Of a stretch of DNA of 64,000 nt, positions 20,401 through 31,522 are shown one piece after another (within the stretch, counting starts at the first letter, position 1; each line of letters opens with the position of its first letter). A program made the translations under genes and the position numbers. Source of the stretch: Bidens hawaiensis (lineage: Eukaryota > Streptophyta > Magnoliopsida > Asterales > Asteraceae); assembly GCA_021521415.1 (NCBI GenBank), contig JAIQDT010001733.1, positions 248,001 to 312,000 on the forward strand. The letters run 5' to 3'. Below the pieces are notes generated by a model. The model did no database searches. It worked only from the letters and a program-made list of their open reading frames with translations, and was not told the origin of the DNA.

Positions 20401-23400
20401 TGCAAGTTTCGAAACATGTCTTGAGAAAAAAGTTAAATCATTACACTGTGTAATTTACACATAAAAGTGGGAAAAAAATGAATTAGAGCCCCTTTTCTAT
20501 TTAATACTTTTTTATTTTTTATTTAAACTATTACACACAGTCTGATTTAGTTAAACCGGGAGATGCAATAAGCCAATAACCACATATTTGGCCACAAGTT
20601 GTCGTGGTCCGTGTATGTGTACATGGTACATATAGTATTTGTTTTCACAAAAGGCTAACTAAAATATGTATTAGGTAATCAACGGTTTTGTTGAATACGA
20701 TGGTTGTTAGTGTGTGAACCAAATGACAATTATTTCCTTTCATTTTATGTTTGATGACACGTCATCATGTTTCTTTGCTTTTTGTAAATAATAGGGGTAT
20801 CCTTAACAATTTTATTTGTTATTATTTTTTAATTTCAGTAGGGTATATTATAAACATTCAAAAACACAACCGTTAGACTAGAGACTTTTATAGACCACCC
20901 CAACAATTATATCTACTTCTTTAACATGACACATAAGACAGTTATATAGTCATATAATCGTCTCAAATTCCTTTTCTCGCTATATTTAGTCATTTAACAC
21001 AAACACATGCCTTTTATTGTTTTTGTAGTTCTCAACATAATATTGATTACGTATTGAACATAATATTGATTACGTATTGAGCATACGGTTTAGAAAGTTA
21101 TACGTTTTATTATAAAATAATAATTATAACATAAAGTATGTTAAATGAAAATAGGAAGACCAAGCTTTGAAAAAGGTGTGGCTGCATAGAAATTACTTTG
21201 AAAGAACCACTAAATCTAATGGTCAAATAATAGTATGGTGTTTGGCCCTTAAATAGTTGAATGTTCAATTAAGTGGACCTCCCACTTGCAATAAGTGACA
21301 GCAAAGTATTGTACACCATTTATTGTTAAAAAGATCTAATTTATATCTTTATTTTATTTTATTTACATAAAAACAAACGATTTAAATAGAGGACTAACTA
21401 TATGAGTTTGAGTAATATATGAGGTTTGGTCATATTTCTCAGTTTCATTCAAAAATGCATTCTTCTTTTTTTTTTCTTTTAAAATTTTTTTATATGGATT
21501 GAGGCTTTTCAAATCTTGTTACTTTTATCAGATTCGCCAACTCCGTCTAATTGACAAAGTTTACGAATAAGCTGGAAACATATAAAAAGACAAAATTCTC
21601 CTAACTTAACGTTAAAGATCAACGAGATTAACGAATTAAATGGAAATGACAAGATTTGATAAACCTCATACGAATGATATATATATTTTTTAAATTAAAT
21701 TGACAAATCAAAAGCTCATGAATGATTTTAGCAATATATTCTTATAAAAATCTGCAACCTGACAAATCCCCTAATTAATTACAACGAATTTTAAGTCTAG
21801 TTTCCATAAAGAATATTTTGACTATCATGTTTGATTTCGTTTTCATGTATGTAACACGTAAATGAGTGATGTAGTTTCGTTCTCATTTACATTATAACAA
21901 TTATCAAGCATTTATTTTCTTTCTTTCTTTTATTATGAGTTGTGTATAATTTATGTGAAACTTCCAAGTTATTTATCTCGCGTTTAAAGATAGTTTCTAC
22001 CTTTTTTCCTCTTCAATTTGTAAAGTGGTACACTTACATGGTGGGGGCGGTTTGTTTTATTTATCAGTTAAACACGAATTGACAACGGATATTAGGTTTT
22101 CAGATTTTCATGACCGTCGTTTTGGTTTTAAACGGTTCAGTTAATTAAATCTAAAAAAGGTGATTCGGTAATTTGGTTAACCATTGTTACTGTCGACTTT
22201 GGACGCGAATGAATTTAAATTAATTTGAAATAATAAAATCTAAAACTTAGATAAAAACATATCTGAACTATTCATCGGTTATTTTAAAACAAATAACAAT
22301 AATCGAATCATAAAACTTAGATAAAATAAAACTTAGATAAAATCATATCCGAACATCGATTCTTAATTGGTTCAGTTATTTTAGTTACGATTTGATTATT
22401 CGGTTATGCTAATATGAAAAAAATAATATTAAATTTTAATTCTTAAAATATAGGAAGCAGTTACATATTAAATTAATTACTAATATTTTTACGGCAATAT
22501 ATATAATTTAGGGGTTATTTAGTAGTCTTTTGATGATTCAATTAAAAGGCTATCTATGAATTAGTCATTAGTCAACACCAAAGTATGCTTGGTTCATTAA
22601 TTGTAAATCTCTGAATGAATCATGAAGCTTCTAAATCGGTCAAATTTATAAACATATTGATTAAAGTTTTTAATTCAGTCAGCTCTATTAATGACTTAGA
22701 TGATGTGTTTCGAAACAACTCCTTAATTTCATATAAATTATGCACTTGCTTTTAGTAAGCAAAGTCGTGGTGGTTTCTTGCGAAGATTTGAGTCAATATA
22801 TGAGTAAAGCAATACCAAAAGAAGGCATCATCATATATGCCAAACTAATTAATATCAATGAGAATATGGAATGAATATTTAATTCTTATTTTTTTAGCAT
22901 AAACTTTAATTCACACAAAGTGGTATTTTAGTTATAGACATTGTTACTTATTACTATAAATCAAAATGTTTGCTAACAATACGTTTTGGTCACTGCAAAT
23001 ATGTTTTCTAATAGTGGAGTTTCGGAATCTTTAATAAAAAAACATTGTTAATATTTAGAACGACTGTACGAGGATGTAGAGCTTGCTAATACGTGCAATC
23101 TTTTTAACTTGTATTAAAGGAAACGAATTGTTAAAAGTTCAAGGACCTTATCATGATAACACCATTAAAGATTAGAGTTAATACGTAAATCATATTAAAA
23201 AAAAAAGAATTTTTAAAGTTCAATGCCCTTTGATAACTTAATCAAAGTTTAGGGCAGAAATTAAAATTTAATGGCCCCAAACAAACAGCCACATGGCCCA
23301 CACACGAATTACACGTGAAGATTCTAATGCTCAAATACAGTTGAGGTCCTTCCGTTGGTGCTTGAGTCAATGTGTGTTGAATACCCAAAAATCTTGAGTT

Positions 23401-23493
23401 AAGTTTTATATATAGACAACAAATAATATAAATGTGCATTTTAAAAAAAATTGTAGTTGCATATAATACTTTATTTATGTTTAAAATCCTTGT
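20401..23493. other. Gene-free AT-rich stretch
   Basis: No coding region found on either strand. A 22-bp direct duplication (CATAATATTGATTACGTATT...) occurs at about 21037-21080. Around 22110-22400 there are GGTTCGGTTA-like words that resemble the subterminal words of the hAT-type MITEs but without recognisable ends. Near 22507-22760 there is a sequence starting GGGGTTATTTAGTAGTC of the kind seen at hAT-like element ends. Confidence 0.6.
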
Positions 23494-23501
23494 GGTACAT
23501 T

Positions 23502-24387
23502 CAGTGACGGATCTAGAAATTTTCGTTAGGGTAGGCACAAAATGGATAGAGTAAAAATGGGTTGGGTCAAAGAGAACATGACCAACCAACCATTTTAGAG
23601 GTCCATAGTGGAATGAATTTTTGGGGCAAATGATAGGGTAAAATGGTTTTTTTGGATCACTGTCATTATTGCGATTTTCAGTAGGTAACGGTACAAAAAA
23701 CTTCTAATTAGTGAGTCACGAATACTTTTTGTTTGTATATGTTTCACGAAATTACTAACAATAGTTGTTAATAACTAGAGGGTCACAAATTATCTTTTTG
23801 AAAAGTCATTTTTACATATAATGATAATAATAATTTTTTTGACAAACTAAAATTATTTATCTAACCAAATAATATAATTGTTATAAAATTTTAAAGTAAA
23901 ACATAAAAAGGGGAAGCTCATACCCTAATGCTATTAATATATTAGACAAAAAATTAATAAAATGACAAAATATAATAAAACTCCTAATAACTGAGAGTGG
24001 ATAGGTGTACAAACTATTAGTTCTCATGTACAATTTCTTTAATTATTACAATAATAAGATAGAAAAAAAACAATATAATAAATTAATGGAGGGCCATTTA
24101 ATTAAGTTAAATAATAATTCAGGTGGATAACTCGAAGAAATAAATAAGCTTATAACTGTGCACTTTTCATCTTCCCAGTCAACAGCATCGCCGGACCACT
24201 GTCGCAGGTAACCTCCCTGTAAATCTGCCAAAAATATTAACCGACGGTGGGCATGGACTAGTAGCGGACGGTGGGCACGGACTGCTTGTTAAGACATAAT
24301 ATACTAAAGCGTACTCGCAAACGCGGCACTCCGGCAGCCGGACGGTGGGCACTGGCCCACCGTAGTAATGCGCTGGATCCGCCCCTG
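23502..24387. mobile_element. hAT-type non-autonomous element with CAGNGRCGGATC ends
   Basis: 886 bp with a perfect 8-bp target duplication GGTACATT (23494-23501, 24388-24395). Ends: CAGTGACGGATCTAG on the left; CAGGGGCGGATCCAG read inward from the right. The right half (24240-24360) contains a short repeat of GGACGGTGGGCA words. It has no transposase; short frames on the minus strand (61-115 codons) have no family resemblance. Confidence 0.88.
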
Positions 24388-24395
24388 GGTACATT

Positions 24396-25417
24396 ACTAA
24401 AAAGTTTACTTAAGGACTGTTTGGAGCCCATCATCCATTAAAAGAGTGATTGATTAAGATGTTTTCAACATGTTTATAAATTTGATAAGGTAAAAGATTC
24501 CATTATCGATTTAGTGATTTCCATACAAGAACCAAACACACTTTGTGATGATCGTATCAGAGATAGCCTCTTAATGAAATTGTTAAAAGGCTACCAAATA
24601 ACCCATTAAACAGTATACTTCATTAAAGATGTTTACTTTATAATAAAATCGTCTTAAGATGTAAATTTGAAACTTCTTTTTGAACGGCTACCTACATGCT
24701 TTCTAACTCTACTCATCAATTATATCTTTTCTTTTAAGTACGAGATTCAAACCCATACCCTATAAAATGACAAAGCATTATCTAAATTTTTGATACCGCT
24801 AGATTAATAACGTTTGATGAAATTGATAAAAACTAACACCCTTTAAATATGATGTTTGTTTCTGCCTTTATGGAGCATTGTATGGAAAGTCACAATAGAG
24901 TAAGGAATTTATCGATTCAAAAATTTGCAAGCAGTTTCTTTTTCGTTTGTCTATAACTTCTAGCGATCTTCCAAGAAATTTAAAAACGTTATTTTCTATT
25001 TCTTAGTATTCACATTAAGAAATTAAAGACTTATCTACAAATAAGTAAATTAAAAGCTTGTTTAATTAAAAATGAGTCAAAGCACAAATGTGTATAACGA
25101 CTATATAGAACAGTCAAACTTATACCCGTGTATAAAACTCTTTAAAAATTGTTTTATTTATAAAAAAGACTTGTCCTATTGTGATAATATAGTTTATACT
25201 CGTCATTTGCACGTTAGCAATAACATAGTATAGATTTATGATTACCAGTATCACATTAACCAATTAATAATATAGTTTTTTATAATTATCAGCAACACAT
25301 TAACAATAAAATATACAAATATATTTATAAATAAATTTTTGGCTTTTTCGGCAATTAAAGAGAATATTGGTTTTGGGATGTTTCCTTGCACTCATCTTTG
25401 TAAAACTTTGATGTATA
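24396..25417. other. Gene-free stretch, possible MITE remnant
   Basis: No gene. The part 24408-24620 starts GACTGTTTGGAGCCCATC and ends with GGCTACCAAATAACCCATT, an inverted-repeat-like layout typical of small hAT-like elements, but I could not define a target duplication. Confidence 0.4.
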
Positions 25418-26366
25418 GGGTATGTTTGACAAAGAATTTTTAGGAGCTTCTAGTTTCAAGCTTTTAAGAAAAAGCTCATATTCAATAAAAAACTTTGTTT
25501 GATGAAAGAAGCTTCAAGCTTTTAACTTTGAAGAAAAAGCTCCATGTTTAAATGCTACAAGTAGTAGCTTTTGAGAAAAGCTGGAAGATTTTACAATTGA
25601 ATTTACAAGTTTGGTACTTGAACTTTTATCAACTTTTGTTAATTTTTATAATAGTTATATATTTTACCCTTATGCAAAACTAATTACCCCCATGACTTTT
25701 TAAAAGACTATAACTTTTTTTCACACGTTAATATTTTTTTGAACAAAGTACTTCAAAAAAAGAGCATTTTATTCTATTTAATTTGAGTATCATATTGCTA
25801 TAGTTTTTTAACTTTAAAAAATAGTATACTACGTAATTACCAGTTATGATTGACAACAAGCCGAGTCAGACGAGCTCGGAACTAGTCGACACAAAAAGAG
25901 TTAATTTAGTTCGGTTCGTGTGGGTACGGTTTTGAGTCGAAAGGGGTCAGGTCATAACATGTTTTAGATTAAAACGGTGTCGAGTCGAAAAGGGTTTCAG
26001 ATCAAAAGAGGTTGGTTTAAAAAATTAATTATGTATTTGAAATTACTGTATATTTCAGTTTTGTTTCTTGATTTACGCCACCGGTTACACGCTTACTGCC
26101 TTTGCACGAATTAAGCGTCTGCATTCGGGTTATATGTGCACTATTATCAAGTGAATCGCATACCGACACTGATTATGCGATTGATGCCAGGGTGCGCGCG
26201 CACTCGGCCACACCGCGCATGCACCCAACTAGTTTATTAAAAGCTCCAGTTACTCTGCCAAACACTTAAATATATCCAAAAAAGCTACAGCTATCAGTCA
26301 CCAGCTTCCAGCTTCCAGCCACCAGCTTGCATCTAACAGCCACCGGCTAGTTTTGCCAAACATAGG
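25418..26366. mobile_element. hAT-like element with TATGTTTGRCAAA ends
   Basis: Left end TATGTTTGACAAAG at 25421 and right end TTTTGCCAAACATA at 26351-26364 are inverted repeats. Subterminal AGCTTTTAAG and CAGCTTCCAGC-type words are typical of this class of plant hAT-like MITE. Immediately after it a second left-type end (GGGTATATTTGACAAAACTA) starts in head-to-head order and is truncated. No target duplication could be assigned. Confidence 0.55.
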
Positions 26367-26810
26367 GTATATTTGACAAAACTAGCCGGTGCTGTTAGTA
26401 AAGCTGTTAAAGCGGGTTTTTAACCAATCAACGATATCTATTGTAGTTTTCAATAATTGACTATTACTGTTTAACTAATATTTAATTCCATATGAAAACT
26501 TGGAGCTTAATTTTTAACGATTGAGCATGCAAAGATACCATAGCATTCATCCAACATACATGAACACAAGGTTTTACTCATTTCGACTGTGGCTAAAACA
26601 TTATCTATCTAATTAATACGACAATAAAAGCTATTTCAAAGGACAAAGTTTAGCTTCTTCGTCGTAGGATAACTTTGGTAACTTGGCCTTCAACTTGTGA
26701 AGAATAGAAGAATGAAAAATGAGTTGTCTTGGACAACTCCTTGGACCGAATTAAAACTATGTCTTATATACACAATTTAACAACTTTAATAGCATGTAGG
26801 GGTGGAATCC

Positions 26811-26985
26811 GGTACAAATAAAATTAGCATACTAAACATGTAAACTAGAGTAATTAGATTTTTAAACTAGAGTGATTATGTTATAAAAAATAAAATGGCG
26901 TAATGATAATTATTCTAGTTTAAAAGTTATAGTGTAATAATAATTACTCTATTGTTAACATAATTACTCTAGTTATTTGTACACT
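26811..26985. mobile_element. Short inverted-repeat MITE
   Basis: Ends GGTACAAATAA and TTATTTGTAC are inverted, with internal inverted copies of ACTAGAGTAATTA near both ends, so the ~175 bp can fold on itself. Family not assigned; the target duplication is unclear. Confidence 0.45.
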
Positions 26986-27030
26986 TCTCATGATAAAAGT
27001 CATTTATATTTTATTCAAATCCATAATATG

Positions 27031-27797
27031 TATAACAAACCAAAATGTAAGCAAAGGTAAAATGAGTTTTTATCCACATTGGTGGAGGAAGAAAATGGAA
27101 CCATTCCATCTTGATATAAATAAGAAAGTAGGTTTTGGTCTCACATCGCTAGATTACAACTTGTAAGCTCTTCATAAGAAAGATAGCTCACACTATAATA
27201 TTCTTATATGACAACGCACTCTTAATGGTCCTAGCCATGGAGCGATTCGCACACAACGCGCATGAGCACGGGCAAAGTGCGATGGGCGCAATGTGGCGTT
27301 TTGATGGCGCACTATGCACCGTTCGTTAATTTTTCAACAGTCACATATACGGTCGAATGACAGGTATCTTTCGGTAATTTGTCAGCAAACTTGTCTAAAA
27401 ACATCTTAATGCTGTAATTGTAAATATGTGTCATTTTAAATGAATGTACTCACTAGTATTTCTTGCTGATCAAATATTTTTAAACATGTTTCACGTGACT
27501 TGTTAGAGACATAAGTATGATGCACGCGGGCTTCCAGCTTAAATAGGTGGCTTGTCACCAAAATAAAGAAATAGGTTTTGTAAATTAGGGTTTATCCCTA
27601 TAAATTTAAATTTGTATAAATATGAGTTTTATTCCCACTTTATAAAATAAGAATCATGTTGTTTTTATACTCTAATAAAGTTTTCCAAACTACAGTCCTG
27701 ATGAATTTTCCGCTGCTAAATATTTTAACAATAAACATCGATGCCACCACTCGATGTTCACGGCCCCCATCCCGGGTATATGGTCGGGGCTGTGACA
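27031..27797 (+). repeat. 5' LTR, internally deleted
   Basis: 767 bp. It aligns with the two ends of the 3' LTR but lacks about 1 kb of its middle: sequence near 27330-27380 joins what corresponds to 37385 and 40119 in the 3' LTR. The missing part includes the TATA box visible at 37721-37728, so this copy should not drive transcription as U3-R normally does. Confidence 0.8.
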
Positions 27798-27804
27798 GTT
27801 GAAG

Positions 27805-27817
27805 TGGTATCAGAGCC
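27805..27817 (+). other. Primer-binding site (initiator Met tRNA)
   Basis: TGGTATCAGAGCC, a perfect match to the plant initiator-Met PBS, seven bases inside the 5' LTR. Confidence 0.9.
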
Positions 27818-27989
27818 ACTTGTTTAAGAAATATGGGTATTTTAATAATACCTAATCTTAAAATTTATAGTTAGGAAATAAATATATTAACCTGTGTGTT
27901 AACCATATGGATAAGATTCTAATCACACATGAATATAAATAATATAATTATTTTGTGGAGTTTGTTATTTTGGCTGCTTTTGATTAACA

Positions 27990-28462
27990 GTATGAGTGAG
28001 CTCGTGGAAACCTTCCAGAACATATCCGTTAACATTATGGATATGAGAGTAGTGAACCCTAACAAAGAAACTGCAGGATACCCAGAACCAATGGTATTCC
28101 AAGCCCAGACCTCAAACCAACCAATCCCAAAAAGAAGAAGATATAAGGATTGGCAGAGAGGATTGAGAAGAGGAAAGAGAGAAAAAAAAGATGGTAGCCA
28201 TAGCACCACCACAACCACCACACCCATCACAACCACCACTACCAGAGCCACAATCAGAACCACAACCATCTCAACCGCAGGTGACTGCACAGATACCATT
28301 TAGGGATAAACTAAATAGATGTTTAGCTGAATGTGAAATACTTAACCAATAACGAATGATATCGATGCAGGAAGCTCAATTAACGCGATTATACCACCCC
28401 AAAACCCAGGAAAACATAATTACCCCGATTAACTCATAGGCCAAGCCCAGCTGGAGGAATGG
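27990..28462 (+). pseudogene. Pre-gag coding remnant, part 1
   Basis: From the ATG near 27992 a frame reads MSELVETFQNISVNIMDMRV and later AGYPEPMVFQAQ, then a basic stretch; the likely continuation in another frame is a Pro/Gln-rich run (28195-28285) and PFRDKLNRCLAECEILNQ. It lies between PBS and gag, as the 348-aa ORF does in the Tekay-like element, and shares the short word AGYPE with it, which may be chance. A frameshift and stops show it is broken. It continues after the solo LTR at 30837. Confidence 0.45.
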
Positions 28463-30836
28463 TGTAACATCCCAAAATTTTAATGATGAATAAAAGAAGT
28501 TATGTTTAGTGATTTCCCGTAATTAATTAATATCGGGTAAGGAGCGGGTCTTGGACTTGGATTAATTGAGAGGGGTTAAATGAGAATGGGATTTCAGGGA
28601 TATAAATACCCCCAAAATCCCAAAATATCTTCATTTTTCACCAAACTCCCTAACACTCCAAAAACACACACATACCACACTAACTTCGCCGCCGGACCGA
28701 AGGCAGATCCGGGCAGATCCGGCAGACCCGAGTGAGAGAGAGAGCGATTAGTGGTGATAAGCAAGTAAACGAGATCCAAACAAGCCCAAAAAGGTATGAT
28801 TCTTGATCTTTGAAGTTTAAAGATCTAAGCTTTTTAGTGTATAAACGACCAAAAATGGTCGGGTAGCGTAATGGGTGATATTGAACCATAGCAAGGGTGT
28901 TAAAATCGCTCGAAATGCCGATCAGAAACTAAAACAGCGGCTGTCTGGGCAACTTCGCCTTCAAAGCGACGAACTTCGCCTGCAAGCTAAGTTCGCCTGA
29001 TGAACTTCGCCTGCAAGCTAAGTTCGCCTGATGGCAACTTCGCTGTAAAGTTAAGTTCGCCTAACTGGTAACTTCGCCTGAGGCCAAGTTCGCCTGATGG
29101 CAACTTCGCTGTAAAGTTAAGTTCGCCTAACTGGTAACTTCGCCTGAGGCCAAGTTCGCCTGAAGCCAAGTTCGCCTGATGGCAACTTCGCTGTAAAGCT
29201 AAGTTCGCCTAGCTGGTAACTTCGCCTAAAGCTAAGTTCGCCTAAGGTTAACTTCGCCTAAAGTCAAGTTCGATTAGAAAATAAATTAAAAATCTAATGA
29301 AAAATGTGTTAAGACAGTTAATGGAAATAAAATTTTTCCAAGCTGACCTGGCAGCTCGACCCCAGCCAGGGGCTCTGCCCCTTGGACCCTGCTAGGGGCT
29401 GCCGCCCCTAGACCCCGCTGCCAGGGGCGCTGCCCCCGGACCCCCGTTCGTTGTGGGTAGTAATTAAGATTAGAAAGATGTTATAAGTAGTGATAGTTAA
29501 ATTGATATGTATACTTGTTATACAGTCAGCCGTGCACAACTGAAGAAAGGGATTACGATCAACGGAGAACGTAACCGTGTTCAGGTGAGTTTCTAGCCCC
29601 ATTTATGTGTTACGTTTTCGGGACTGTGTGCTTACTCAATATGTTTGTTAATACACTTATCCTAAGAGATAAGTGTATGCCTTATGTGGATAATGTGAAA
29701 TGTATGAATGATTGCTTGATAGTACGTGAACGATCTTCGGATATTGCACGTACTGTCAGGTTGTAACGCTATGAATAAGGTAAGTATGTTATGTATGTTT
29801 ATGTGTATGAACATGATAGAGATAATAGAAGAAAGAAATGATAATACTCGAGGTATGATGTATAATGTATGGTTACGAAAAGGGTACCGAGCCCTAATAA
29901 TACTCGAGGTATGATGTATGGTTGTATGGTTACGAAAAGGGTACCGAGCCCTACTAATACTCGAGGTATGATGTATGGTTGTATGGTAACGAAGAGGGAA
30001 TCGAACCCTTCTAATATTCGAAAACAAGGGACCAGACCCTTATAATATCTGTGATGATAGGGACCAGACCCTTATAATATCGTGATGTTAGGGAATCGAA
30101 CCCTTCTAATATTCGAAAACTAGGGACCAGACCCTTATAATATCTGTGATGATAGGGACCAGACCCTTATAATATCTGTGATGTTAGGGAATCGAACCCT
30201 TCTAATATTCGAAAACTAGGGACCAGACCCTTATAATATCTGTGATGATAGGGACCAGACCCTTATAATATCTGTGATGTTAGATAATCGAACCCTTCTA
30301 ATATTCGAAAACTAGGGACCAGACCCTTATAATATCTGTGAGGTTATAGGGCGAAAGGCTCTTTAAAAAGTATGATTATGTATGTAAGGAAAGCATGAAG
30401 GTAAAAATGAACGTATGATTATGAATGTAAAGAAAGTATAAAAGTAAAAATGAAAGTAAAAGCACTTAGGTGTATATGAAAGAAAGTTAAGAGATTAAGT
30501 ATGAAGCGTAAGAATGTATTGTATGATTATGTGATTAACTAGAACTCACTCAGCGTAGCTGACTTTTAGTATGCACGCAGGTGAGTAGGATGAGGCAGCT
30601 CGCTTGAGGAGACACATGGCACTGAACAAGAATCTGGCATCTGAAGACTTATGATGTTTTAATTTTAATGCTTTAATGTTGAAAGACAAAGGATGTTTGA
30701 GACAAGTTATGAATTATGTAAAGTTTTATGAAAGTTTTATATTCCGCGTAAATGTTTTAATTAACTCTGATATTTAGAACTGTGTTTATGAGTAAATCCA
30801 ACACGAAAGTAGGGCTACCGGTAACGGGGCCTTACA
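28463..30836 (+). mobile_element. Solo LTR (family A), second copy
   Basis: 2,374 bp, TGTAACATCCCAAAATTT to GGGGCCTTACA, target duplication AATGG at 28458-28462 and 30837-30841. TATA box TATAAATA at 28601-28608. It shares with 11213-13489 the ends, the TTCGCCTG-type repeat (28945-29275), the nearly identical GC-rich module (about 29335-29458) and the ACGTG hairpin (29727-29760). Its minisatellite section is different: ~54-bp units with ACTCGAGGTATGATGTATGG (29848-29990), then units combining GGGAATCGAACCCTTC and GGGACCAGACCCTTATAATA (30000-30345). Confidence 0.95.
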
Positions 30837-31020
30837 AATGGTGGACGAATGATTGGCAGTTCCACACCATGATGACCAATATGTATGCGCCATTTAAAGC
30901 TGAGAAATCCAACTAACCCAACATGACACCAGAGAACGTGGCGGAGCTACGCCATTACGGGTAAGAGTTTAAAGATACCGGCAGCCGGCTGAGAGATATT
31001 GGGCAAAATATTACCTGGAA
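30837..31020 (+). pseudogene. Pre-gag coding remnant, part 2
   Basis: Joining across the solo LTR gives continuous sequence reading QLEEWWTNDWQFHTMM and later MTPENVAELRHYG, with stops. I do not recognise a family. It ends before an AT-rich segment (31040-31324) that contains a (CA)n run at 31173-31198. Confidence 0.45.
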
Positions 31021-31039
31021 GTATTATGATCGGGAGCGC

Positions 31040-31170
31040 TATATATGAAGACCATTAATATATGATATAATATAATATATCTATGTTCATTATCGTAATT
31101 TATTTCTTGTGTAAAAAATAAAATAAAAAAATAATAGTGTGTAGTGTATATTAGATGTAAAATATAACGA

Positions 31171-31204
<34 letters not shown>

Positions 31205-31324
31205 AGAGTAAAATATCACAATGATCAAAGATTTTGACATATTTTGTGCCTATGTGTTGTTGATATCTTGCCTACTTTACTATTTAATTTCGATATTAAT
31301 GATTCTTTCTTGTTTGTAATTCAG
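31040..31324 (+). other. AT-rich segment before gag, possible intron
   Basis: Non-coding, AT-rich, with a (CA)n microsatellite at about 31173-31198. It ends in TTTGTAATTCAG exactly before the gag ATG at 31325. This matches the acceptor-like sequence at the gag start of the Tekay-like element and suggests an intron in the primary transcript. No donor can be assigned with confidence. Confidence 0.4.
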
Positions 31325-31522
31325 ATGTCGAATAAAGTTCCTTCTAACCAAAGCAATCACAAGCATGAATATTCCAACAAAGAAAATTCTCTGAATATGA
31401 ACGCTATTGAAAATATGATAGCTCAGAGAGTCGCTGATTATAACGCCCGTAAAATTTCGTTGAGAAAAAAAAGATGCTTATGCCTTGTATGATTCTATTT
31501 TCTACCAGAACTCGTCCTGGCA
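31325..31522 (+). pseudogene. gag start of the decayed gypsy element
   Basis: ATG at 31325 (MSNKVPSNQSNHKHEYSNKE, then IENMIAQRVADYNARK). The frame is lost near 31475 and the gene is interrupted by an LTR insertion; it resumes at about 33829. Confidence 0.7.

Noticed and set aside
27919..28299. 126-codon minus-strand frame rich in Val
   Set aside because: Caused by an ACC/CCA-rich run on the plus strand; the plus-strand reading fits the element's orientation.
28987..29169. 60-codon frame with repeated GELGLRRSYQL words
   Set aside because: Translation of the TTCGCCTG tandem repeat of a solo LTR; not a protein gene.
29848..30345. Regularly spaced repeats that look at first like a CRISPR array
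   Set aside because: Units are directly tandem with diverged copies inside a plant LTR; there are no unique spacers and no cas genes.
31173..31198. (CA)n repeat, and a similar one at about 39526-39549
   Set aside because: Ordinary microsatellites; noted only as part of the surrounding elements.
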